Assembly (NCBI GenBank): GCA_963772065.1
Contig: CAVYVZ010000005.1
Location: 62,001 to 126,000 of the forward strand
Direction: 5' to 3'
DNA length: 64,000 nucleotides
From: CAVYVZ01 sp963772065
GTDB lineage: Bacteria; Acidobacteriota; Vicinamibacteria; Vicinamibacterales; UBA2999
Under the pieces are notes generated by a model, which was given only the letters and a program-made list of their open reading frames with translations, was not told where the DNA came from and searched no databases. Below, piece by piece: positions 52,180-60,022 of this stretch. The translations under genes were made by a program, and so were the position numbers. The stretch's first letter is position 1. Each line of letters begins with the position of its first letter.

Positions 52180-53366
52180 ACGCGCATGCGCCTCCACCCG
52201 ACCAGGTGTGCATAGTCGGCATCGGGCGCCACGCCTGGCTCCTCGTCCAGGAACGCTTCATCGGTTCGTGGCGGCACCGGATGAGTCCAATACCGCTGCT
52301 CGATCAGCTTCCAGGCGGAAGGGGGTTCCCCGGCGGAACTGGCGCCGGGCATCAGCGAGTAGAAATAACGAGAGCCGAGGGTGAAGGAGCGGTGCACATG
52401 GCAGCGCACGCGGCTCTCGCCCATGCTCCGCAGGGCCATGATATCGAGCGTGAGATCGATCCGCGGCGGCTGCAGTGCCGGCACCGCGCCTTCCGGTGCG
52501 AAGACGAAATCGATGTCCTCCCAATCCCGCCAGACGTCGCCAGCAGGTTCCTCGCCGAGAACGCGGCAGCGAGCACCTGGAAACGCAGTCATCAGGTACA
52601 CGGCCGACAGCAGGAGCAGCTCCGGAATGCCCGTTATGAGGTACGTGACGTTTGGACAAATCGTCTTGAACTGATGCGCGAACCCGCCCCACCCGCCGCC
52701 GAGCTCCCACACGACGCGGCGCTGGCTCGCACGACGGAACTCGCCGAGCACGCCGCCATCGTGCAAGGCTGCCAGCGCCTTGAAGAATCGCACGGTGTCT
52801 TCGTTGTACCGGTCGCCATTCCGAACGCAGCCGAAGCCTCCGAGGATCGGCGGCTCCGAGACGAACACGTCCTGACCGATCTGCCGGCGCAGGAACGCGA
52901 CCTCGCGCCTGAGCCGCGTCGCGAGGTCAGGCGATGGGAGTTCGTAATCGGCGGGACGAACGCCGCTGATAGATTCGCCGCAGCGGCGCAGGCTTGCGAT
53001 CGTGGCGGGCGTGGCATCCCACAAGTGAGCCAGCGCGGCGGCCATCTGCCGCTCCGCCGGCGTGAGAGCCACGCTCGCGCGGTCGCTCTCGTCGCGCACG
53101 GATCGCAATCGCTCTCGCACCTCGAGGTAGTGCTGATAGGCCCTCGCCGTGACGGCTTCGCGTGCGACGCGCTCCGCTTCGACAAGGCGTTCCTCCTCCT
53201 GTCTGCGGAGCGCGCCTTCCGCGGCGGCCTGCTGCTTCGCCGCTCTCACCTCGGTCCTGCGGGCGACGAGCGCAGCCTTCCGCTCCTGCCTCAGGCGCTC
53301 CTGGCGCTCACCCTTCCGTTCGCGCGCGAGCGGCGGTCGCGCAAGAAACCCCCACAGACTCTTCAT
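52176..53366 (-). CDS. NanM-like putative sugar O-methyltransferase with charged N-terminus
   Basis: A 396-residue protein. The first 75 residues are an Arg/Lys/Glu/Gln-rich helix (RLRQERKAALVARRTEVRAAKQ). The methyltransferase domain then shows LGGFGCVRNGDRYNEDTVRFFKAL, the SAM site VWELGGGWGGFAHQFK (about 225-240), and GIPELLLLSAVYLM. It ends LVGWRRMRV, the same ending as the fusion at 57494. The same domain also begins the 32113 fusion. ATG at 53366 overlaps the next gene's stop (ATGA). Probably methylates a sugar of the glycan. Confidence 0.75.
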   Translation of the reverse strand: MKSLWGFLARPPLARERKGERQERLRQERKAALVARRTEVRAAKQQAAAEGALRRQEEERLVEAERVAREAVTARAYQHYLEVRERLRSVRDESDRASVALTPAERQMAAALAHLWDATPATIASLRRCGESISGVRPADYELPSPDLATRLRREVAFLRRQIGQDVFVSEPPILGGFGCVRNGDRYNEDTVRFFKALAALHDGGVLGEFRRASQRRVVWELGGGWGGFAHQFKTICPNVTYLITGIPELLLLSAVYLMTAFPGARCRVLGEEPAGDVWRDWEDIDFVFAPEGAVPALQPPRIDLTLDIMALRSMGESRVRCHVHRSFTLGSRYFYSLMPGASSAGEPPSAWKLIEQRYWTHPVPPRTDEAFLDEEPGVAPDADYAHLVGWRRMRV

Positions 53367-55810
53367 CGCGAGACGTACTGAACCGCGACCTCTCGCGGTG
53401 CGAGGCCTGCCTGCGGCTCTCGCGTAAACAGCCCGTACCACACGAGGTATTCACCTGCTTTGTTCCTGACGTTCACTTTGGTCTCGAGCGCGAGGCCACG
53501 CTTCACGAGCGCCTCCGTGATGTCGTCCGACAGCGGCGCGCTGATTTCGATCAGAATCGACCGCAGCGCTGGCGAGGCGAGAGCCGCGGCCGCTCCTTCG
53601 AGAACGGCCAGCTCACCACCGTCCACGTCGAGCTTGATGTGGTTCGGCAGCGGGAGCGCGAATCGATCGATCAGCTCGTCGAGACGAAACGTGACGACCG
53701 GCTGCCGGTACAGCGCAGGTCCTTCATCCGAGGAACGATCCTCCAGCGTATGGCGCGCGCTGCCAGGCTCCAGTCCGCGAAGGTTGAGAACCGACAGACC
53801 GTCGGCATTGGATAGGGCGAACGGCATCGGCGTGATGAGTTCGGCCGCATCGTTCAGGATGATGTTGGCGCACAACGAAGACACGTTCGCGTAGCTGGGC
53901 TCGAACGCGAACACCCGGGCGCCGCCGCCCGGTTTCTTGGCGGCGATGAGCGAGTACGCGCCGACATTGGCACCCACGTCGTAGAGCACTTCGCCCGGGC
54001 GCACCCAGCGATGAATCCAGTCGACGGTGAAAGGTTCCTTGGAGCACGCCTTGAGCCTCTCCCGCTCCTTCTTGGAGATGACGCGCAGATAGATCTCCGC
54101 ATCTGGATAATCGAGCCGCTCGGGTCGTGCGTTCTCGAGGAGCAGCTCTCCGGGCAGGCAATCGAACGTCGCCTGGCCGAAGCGGACGCGGTCTTCGTAA
54201 CCGAGCGCCCGCACCGCAGGTACCAGCTCCCGCCACGTGCGGCCGGCGTTCTTCGCCTTCGCCGGACGAGGTCCAGCCTCGCCCTCAACGGATTCAGCAG
54301 CGCCTTTCTTCCGCTTCCTCGCTGCCTTGGTTTCAAGAATCACGAGCGCTTCGCGCTGGAGGCGCGCCCCGCGTCGAGCGAGCGCCGGCTGCACCATCGG
54401 CGCCCAGAACGGAGCGCGAGCGGGTTGCGGCGCCGGCCTTTGCGCCAGCGACTCGAGGGCCTCGACGAGTCTGGGCGTAGCCGGCACGTCGATCCCGTGC
54501 GGGCGCACGAAGGCGTGAACAAACCGCCGGCATCGCTCGTCGTCGGCCCGCGGGTCGCGGATGGCCGCATCGAGCTGTTGCAGATGTTCCGCGAAGCTGT
54601 CCGCCGCATGCAGGAGACCGCCGTTCACGCGCCGCAGGTGCTCGAAGTGCAGCGTGCCTTCCTGCGTGTCACGGAAGTCCGGGCCGAGCAGCGTGAACAC
54701 GCCGCGTCCGACGATCGCGCTCTCGATCTCCGCGGTGGTGTTGACGCCGACGACGGCCGCGCTGTGATGGATGGAATCGAAATAGTCTGCACGGCTCTTC
54801 GCATCCGAGGGAGCCGCACCGGCCGGCGGCCAGACCACGACGCGGCCGCCGTCGCTCACGTCGATGTTGCGCCACTGGTCCGCATTCTGCGGATGCGGGC
54901 GGACGAGCACGCCCGCCTGTCGGAGGGCGGGCGAGCCTGATTGCCGCAACTGCTGTACCCACGTGCGGACGAACGGGACTTCGTCCGGCGCGACGAACTT
55001 GGAGGAACACACGTAGAGGACGTACGGCTGGTCCGGAGGGAGCCCCACGCGACTGCAGAACGCCTCCCGCGTAGTGCTCGGACGCCAGTCGAACCAGTGG
55101 TCGAAGGGCTGGGCGCCGGTCACGGTGACACGCTCCGCCGGGACGCCATGGAGGCTCACCGCCTCCGTCTTCATCATGTCGTTCCAGACGGTGACGAGGT
55201 CGACGGCCCCGTGGATCAGCCCCTTGTTCGTCAGGTTGTCCCAGCTGGCTACGCAGAGAGCCGTCCGAATGCCGAGTGCGCGCGCGCTGCGGATGTACTC
55301 CGCCTGCGGCGCGCCGGGCTCGATGAGCGGCGTGATCGCCAGCACGTCCGGTCGATGAACTTCGAGGAACGCGTCGATGCGGGGGTCGGACGGTATCGCG
55401 CGAAGAAGGGATCGGAACCAGCGAGCCGTGGCGCCGCGGCCGATTCGCGTGCTGAGCGGCCCATGCTGCGTCCGCCGAAGGAGGCGCTCGGACACGTCGC
55501 GTGTCGCCCGCTCACGCAGCTTCGGCGCGTTGCGGTACTCTGGACCGAGATATCGCAGGTAATCGAGGCTCAGGCGGAGATCCCGCGCCGCAAATCCCCA
55601 CGCGTCCTCGCGCATCGGAATCGTCGTCCGTGAGAACCCTGGGTATCGCTCGCAGAGCTCCTGCGCGACATCACCCGCATCGAGGAGCCAATGTGTGCCG
55701 GCAATCTGAAACGCGAGCTGAACCGTGTGGCCGCGGTCGCAGAGCATCCGCAGGGTCCATTCGAAGTTGCGGATGTACCCGGAATGCCGCATGACGAACA
55801 GAATCTTCAT
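53363..55810 (-). CDS. Family A glycosyltransferase - FkbM methyltransferase fusion
   Basis: An 815-residue bimodular protein. Residues 1-455 are family A: ILFVMRHSGYIRNFEWTLRML, TPLIEPGAPQAEYIRSAR, SWDNLTNKGLI (189), RPHP (304), ADYFDSIHHSAAVVGVNTTAEIESAIVG (341-368), GTLHFEHL. A Lys/Ala-rich linker spans 485-525. Residues 560-810 are an FkbM methyltransferase: DVGANVGAYSLIAAKKPG (611-628), FAFEPSYANVSSL, HIKLDVDGGELAVLEGA (724-740). Presumably adds a sugar and methylates it, or the chain end. ATG 55810 follows the upstream stop by 34 bases. Very similar overall to the 60023 protein. Confidence 0.72.
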   Translation of the reverse strand: MKILFVMRHSGYIRNFEWTLRMLCDRGHTVQLAFQIAGTHWLLDAGDVAQELCERYPGFSRTTIPMREDAWGFAARDLRLSLDYLRYLGPEYRNAPKLRERATRDVSERLLRRTQHGPLSTRIGRGATARWFRSLLRAIPSDPRIDAFLEVHRPDVLAITPLIEPGAPQAEYIRSARALGIRTALCVASWDNLTNKGLIHGAVDLVTVWNDMMKTEAVSLHGVPAERVTVTGAQPFDHWFDWRPSTTREAFCSRVGLPPDQPYVLYVCSSKFVAPDEVPFVRTWVQQLRQSGSPALRQAGVLVRPHPQNADQWRNIDVSDGGRVVVWPPAGAAPSDAKSRADYFDSIHHSAAVVGVNTTAEIESAIVGRGVFTLLGPDFRDTQEGTLHFEHLRRVNGGLLHAADSFAEHLQQLDAAIRDPRADDERCRRFVHAFVRPHGIDVPATPRLVEALESLAQRPAPQPARAPFWAPMVQPALARRGARLQREALVILETKAARKRKKGAAESVEGEAGPRPAKAKNAGRTWRELVPAVRALGYEDRVRFGQATFDCLPGELLLENARPERLDYPDAEIYLRVISKKERERLKACSKEPFTVDWIHRWVRPGEVLYDVGANVGAYSLIAAKKPGGGARVFAFEPSYANVSSLCANIILNDAAELITPMPFALSNADGLSVLNLRGLEPGSARHTLEDRSSDEGPALYRQPVVTFRLDELIDRFALPLPNHIKLDVDGGELAVLEGAAAALASPALRSILIEISAPLSDDITEALVKRGLALETKVNVRNKAGEYLVWYGLFTREPQAGLAPREVAVQYVSR

Positions 55811-55844
55811 CAGCGCGGAACGAGGATGGTGATGCGCGGCGCCT

Positions 55845-56558
55845 TCAGCGTTTCACGAGCATCAGCTGCTCGGTTCGCATGTCCCAGACGTCGAACGCGT
55901 CGGTCCCCTCCAGGTACTCGACCACCGCCTTTGGTACGCCGGCACACTTTGGAGACGCGTAGTCATCGACGACGATCACCCCGCGCGGAGACATCCGCGG
56001 GGCGAAGTACTCCAGACACGCAATCGTGGGTTGGTACAAGTCGGTATCGATGTGCACGAGTCGATACGCAGCCTCCTCGAGATGGGGCAGCGATGCCGAC
56101 ACGTCACCCTTGTGAACCTGCAACAGTTGAAATGAGGAGAGATACGCACGCACGTCCTCATAACTGGTCTTGCTGAACTTCCCCGCCTCGTGGAATGGGT
56201 CGTGCTCGGTAATCGCCTGCTCGGGGTGCCCCTCGAACGTGTCGAAGACGTGCATCGGCACTTCCTCGCCGATCACGGACGCGAATCTGCTCGCCACGAA
56301 GTAGGCCGAGCCTCCGCGGTACGATCCGATTTCGGCAACGACCCCGGGCACATTGGCTACGTTGTGAATGACCTGCCAGAAGACATACAGACGGTCGTAG
56401 CTGAGAAGTGTGCGTTTCGACTGGACCAGCGGATCTGCAAGATCGAAGAAAGCCTGGCCTGGCCGGAACTCGACCGAGTACCTGTATTTCCGGTACTTCT
56501 CCGTCGAGCGGCGAGTCCACTGCTCGGGATCGCGGGGGCGTTGCTTGGCGTCACTCAT
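55845..56558 (-). CDS. TylF-like SAM-dependent O-methyltransferase
   Basis: A 237-residue metal-dependent O-methyltransferase. LLSYDRLYVFWQVIH, VVAEIGSYRGGSAYFVASRF (SAM loop), MHVFDTFEGHPEQAITEHDP, LQVHKGDVSASL, LVHIDTDLYQPTIACLEYFAP and VIVVDDYASPKCAGVP; the acidic residues in the last two are the usual metal ligands. Lacks the coiled-coil extension of the relative at 47810. ATG 56558 directly abuts the stop of the GT2 gene at 56559 on the other side of the junction (TGAATG). Confidence 0.83.
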   Translation of the reverse strand: MSDAKQRPRDPEQWTRRSTEKYRKYRYSVEFRPGQAFFDLADPLVQSKRTLLSYDRLYVFWQVIHNVANVPGVVAEIGSYRGGSAYFVASRFASVIGEEVPMHVFDTFEGHPEQAITEHDPFHEAGKFSKTSYEDVRAYLSSFQLLQVHKGDVSASLPHLEEAAYRLVHIDTDLYQPTIACLEYFAPRMSPRGVIVVDDYASPKCAGVPKAVVEYLEGTDAFDVWDMRTEQLMLVKR

Positions 56559-57497
56559 TCATCGACTCCACACAATCATCGAGGACACCCAGCGGCCGGG
56601 TGTGTAATGCCAGATCTTCCGGCGCCATTGCGACTTCGGCTGGACGAGGTCGCGCACGAAAGAGAACCAGAGCTGAATCGCAGCATAGCGGATTCCCGCC
56701 AGCCGCCCGAACGCGGGGCGTCCCTTCCCGCGTATGCCAAAGTCCCACAGCAGCGTCGCGCAGTGCTGCACGTGCGACGGAAGATACGCGTACGCCGGAG
56801 CGCCCTCCGGAAAGAACACCTCGCGCTGCCGCTGCACGTTGAAGACGCGTACGAGCTCACGGTACCAAAGAACCTCGGGCACCTGCATGATCTGGCCGAA
56901 CAGCGACAGCGCGAGCAGCACCTGACGGTCCGGCGTGATCACGCGGCGAAATACTCCGGCCGCCTCCAGCGCATCGGCGCGCATCAGTCCGTAGATCGTG
57001 TCGCCCGCGAGCATGTGCCGCGCCGATTGCCGAATGCGCCGGCTGGCGCTGATGACCCCGAACGTCTGGAAGCCCTTTCGCGCCATCTTGGCGTCATCCG
57101 GCAGCATCCGCAGATTCTCCGGATACGTCAGCACGACGTCGGGGTAGCGATCGAGCACCGAGACCATCTCGTGCAACCAGCGGGGATGCCAGACATCGTG
57201 ATCGCTGACCCACGCGAAGTATTCGCTTCGCGGGTACAAGCGGCGCGAGAGCTCGAAGGTCTTGCGCCAGTTGCCGACCATGCCGAGCCGGGTGCTGTTG
57301 GCCTCGTAGCTCGCGCCAGGGAATTCGCGCGCATACGACTCGACGATGGCGGCTACGCGCGAAGATGGCGAGTCGTCGACGATCACCAGCGTGAAGTCGC
57401 GATATGTCTGCGACAACAGCGACTCGAGCGTCCGCGGGAGCGCGTCCGGCCGGTCGTAGGTCGGCATCCCCAGTACCACTCGGGGGTTGGCGGTCAT
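56559..57497 (-). CDS. Family 2 glycosyltransferase
   Basis: A 312-residue soluble GT-A enzyme. VVLGMPTYDRPDALPRTLESLL, LVIVDDSPSSR, RLGMVGNWRKTFEL, SEYFAWVSDHDVWHPRWLHEM (DHD is the metal site), TIYGLMRADALEAAGVFRRVI, VPEVLWYREL. It is an intact version of the genes at 51225 and the second half of 32113 and serves as the reference showing that those are frameshifted. The C-terminal 70 residues carry aromatic, basic helices that could touch the membrane. ATGA with the fusion at 57494. Confidence 0.85.
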   Translation of the reverse strand: MTANPRVVLGMPTYDRPDALPRTLESLLSQTYRDFTLVIVDDSPSSRVAAIVESYAREFPGASYEANSTRLGMVGNWRKTFELSRRLYPRSEYFAWVSDHDVWHPRWLHEMVSVLDRYPDVVLTYPENLRMLPDDAKMARKGFQTFGVISASRRIRQSARHMLAGDTIYGLMRADALEAAGVFRRVITPDRQVLLALSLFGQIMQVPEVLWYRELVRVFNVQRQREVFFPEGAPAYAYLPSHVQHCATLLWDFGIRGKGRPAFGRLAGIRYAAIQLWFSFVRDLVQPKSQWRRKIWHYTPGRWVSSMIVWSR

Positions 57498-60010
57498 ACC
57501 CGCAGACGCCTCCACCCCAGGAGATAGGTCTTTCCGCCGCGCACGACCAGACGCCTGTCGAGATATGTCGGCGCCGAGACCGCGTGCGGCCAGTACAAGC
57601 GCTCCACAACGGGTCGAACCGGCGACGCCACTTGCTGGTCGGAGTCTCCAGAGGGACAGATCGAAAAGAAGTAGTGGCACCCCAGGTCGTACGCTCGCTG
57701 AACGTGGACGCCGATACGGTCCGGACTCATTCGCTCGAGTGTCTCGAGATCGATGGTGAGGTCGAGCGTCGGAGGCCGCATCGTCGCAACCACGTTCTGG
57801 GGGGCGAAGGCGAAGTCGACCGTATCCCAGTCGTCAAAGAATGCCTGCGGGCGCGCGTGTTCGTAGAATCGGAACCGGGCGTCAGGAAAGAGAGTCGTGA
57901 GGTAAGTCGCGGAGAGAAGCAGGAGTTCTGGGGTTCCGGTCATCAGATAGGTGACGCCGGGACAGACCGTCTTGAACTGGTATGCGAAGCCGCCCCAGCC
58001 GCCGCCAATCTCCCACACGGTTCGTCGTGGGCCGGCGTCGCGAAATTGCTTCAACAACGCTGCGTCCTCGAACAGCGAGAGCACTCTGAAAAACCGCAGC
58101 GTGTCTTCGTTGAACAGCTTTCCCGACCCGTTGAAGCCAAACCCGCCGAGCGCCGCAGGCTCCTCGATCCACAGCCGCGGGTCGCCCTTCTCGAGCAGTC
58201 GGAGCAGGTCGCGTTCGAGGCGTGCCCGAACGGCGGCAGCCCTCGGCCCTCTGTAGTTCGAGCGACGGACGCCGCTGATGACCTTGCAGTGGTGCCTGAG
58301 GTGGGCGATGGTTTCTGGTCCGGCGTCCCAGAGCGGCTCGAGGGCCGACGCGATCTGCTGCTCGGATGACGTGAGTGCATCGGTCGCCGATTCCGCCTCC
58401 TTCAGGCTGCGCGCGCATTCTCGAACGTGCAGGTAGCGAGCAAAAGCCTCGGACGAACCCGCGCCGGTGTCAGCCGCACCCGCCGCGGATTTTGCGGCCC
58501 GACGTTCCTTCTTTTGCTGCTTCCCGGATTCCTTGTCGTGCGCGGCGTGTGCGTTGCGCTGCTCCGCCACCGCCGCGGCTGCCCTGGCCAGCACGGGTCG
58601 AACGAGGGCGGCCAACACCCGCGGTCGCTCCGGCCGCGTCCGCCCCTGGCCGGCTGTCGCCTCGAGCGCGGCCACCAGCCGCGGGGTCGCGGCCTCCTCG
58701 ATCCCGAAAGGACGCACGAAGGCGCCGATGAAGCGGCGGCATTTCTCGGCTGCCGCGTCGGGGTTGCGAACAGCCTCCTCGAGTTGCGCGACGTGCTCCT
58801 CGATCGTCGACGCCACGTGGAGAAGACCTCCGTTGACCTCCCGAAGATGTCGGAAGTGCAACGTCCCGTCCTGTGTCTCGCTGAACTCCGGCGCGAGCAG
58901 CGTGTACACACCGCGGCCGACGATTGCGCTCTCGATCTGCGCGCTCGTGTTCACGCCGACAACCGCGGCGCTGTGGTGGATCGAATCGTAATAGTCCGCC
59001 CTCGAGTCTTCGTCGACCGGATTCTCGCCGGCGCGCGGCCAGATCGCCACGTTGCCGAGATCGCCGAGGTCCGCCGCTCGCCAGGCATCGGTATTCTGTG
59101 GATGCGGCCGAACGAGCACCCCGACGTCGCGGAGCGTGGGGGACGCCGCTCGAATGTTCTGCATCCACTGCCGGACAAACGGCAGTTCGTCGGGCGCAAT
59201 GAACTTCGACGAGCAGAGATACAACAAATACGGATGCCTCGCCTCGAGTCCCACGCGCGCGCAGAACCCCTCGCGGGTAGTGCGCGGCTTCCATCCAAAC
59301 CAGTGGTCGTACGGAGCGGCGCCCGTGACGACCACGCGGGCGGGTGGAACGCGGTGGAACGAGACCGCTTCCTGCTTCATCGGTTCGTTCCAGACGGTCA
59401 CGAGATCGAGCCGGTCGTGAATGAGCCCCTTGTTCGTGAGGTTGTCCCAGCTGTACACGCACAGGCCGGTCCGGATGCCATGCGCGCGCGCGCTCCGGAC
59501 GTACTCGGACTGCGGCGATCCGGGCTCGACCAGCGGAGTCACGAGCACGAGGTCAGGGCGATGCTCCCGTACGAATGCGTCGACATCGGGATCGCGGGGC
59601 ACGACCCCGTCGCACCAGCGGAGGATGCGGCCAAGAAGCCACCGGCCGGCGCGGGTATTCACGAGCGGCCGGCGGAGCGCGGCGGTGACGAACGCCGGTG
59701 CCTTGAGCTCCGCGCGGCGGCGCAGCTTCGGGGCGTCGCGATACTCAGGTCGCAGGTAGCGCAGATAGTCGAGCGCTCCTCGCAGCTCGAGGCCCAGCAT
59801 CGACCACCGGTTCGCGCGCCGCGCAATCGCCGGGCTGTAGCGGATGCGCGGATAGTCGCGTGAGAGCCGCCCGATCAAGTCGGTCGGGTCCAACCGGCGG
59901 TGCGCATCGGCAACGACATGGACGTCGTGCCCCCGTTCGGCCAGCAGACGCAGCGTCGATTCGAAATTGCGCACGTACACCGTGCTGCGCATGAAGAACA
60001 GCACTTTCAT
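57494..60010 (-). CDS. Family A glycosyltransferase - NanM-like O-methyltransferase fusion
   Basis: An 838-residue two-module protein. The family A half has VLFFMRSTVYVRNFESTLRLL, TPLVEPGSPQSEYVRSARAHG, SWDNLTNKGLI, VTVWNEPMKQEAVSFH, RPHPQNTDAW, ADYYDSIHHSAAVVGVNTSAQIESAIVG and GTLHFRHL. After a Lys/Ala-rich linker (about 480-520) the C-terminal half is the NanM-like methyltransferase: LGGFGFNGSGKLFNEDTLRFF, VWEIGGGWGGFAYQFK (about 662-677), GTPELLLLSATYL, ending LLGWRRLRV. A stand-alone version of the same methyltransferase lies at 52176. Starts ATG 60010, 12 bases after the upstream stop. Confidence 0.7.
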   Translation of the reverse strand: MKVLFFMRSTVYVRNFESTLRLLAERGHDVHVVADAHRRLDPTDLIGRLSRDYPRIRYSPAIARRANRWSMLGLELRGALDYLRYLRPEYRDAPKLRRRAELKAPAFVTAALRRPLVNTRAGRWLLGRILRWCDGVVPRDPDVDAFVREHRPDLVLVTPLVEPGSPQSEYVRSARAHGIRTGLCVYSWDNLTNKGLIHDRLDLVTVWNEPMKQEAVSFHRVPPARVVVTGAAPYDHWFGWKPRTTREGFCARVGLEARHPYLLYLCSSKFIAPDELPFVRQWMQNIRAASPTLRDVGVLVRPHPQNTDAWRAADLGDLGNVAIWPRAGENPVDEDSRADYYDSIHHSAAVVGVNTSAQIESAIVGRGVYTLLAPEFSETQDGTLHFRHLREVNGGLLHVASTIEEHVAQLEEAVRNPDAAAEKCRRFIGAFVRPFGIEEAATPRLVAALEATAGQGRTRPERPRVLAALVRPVLARAAAAVAEQRNAHAAHDKESGKQQKKERRAAKSAAGAADTGAGSSEAFARYLHVRECARSLKEAESATDALTSSEQQIASALEPLWDAGPETIAHLRHHCKVISGVRRSNYRGPRAAAVRARLERDLLRLLEKGDPRLWIEEPAALGGFGFNGSGKLFNEDTLRFFRVLSLFEDAALLKQFRDAGPRRTVWEIGGGWGGFAYQFKTVCPGVTYLMTGTPELLLLSATYLTTLFPDARFRFYEHARPQAFFDDWDTVDFAFAPQNVVATMRPPTLDLTIDLETLERMSPDRIGVHVQRAYDLGCHYFFSICPSGDSDQQVASPVRPVVERLYWPHAVSAPTYLDRRLVVRGGKTYLLGWRRLRV

Positions 60011-60022
60011 GGGTCGTGAGGA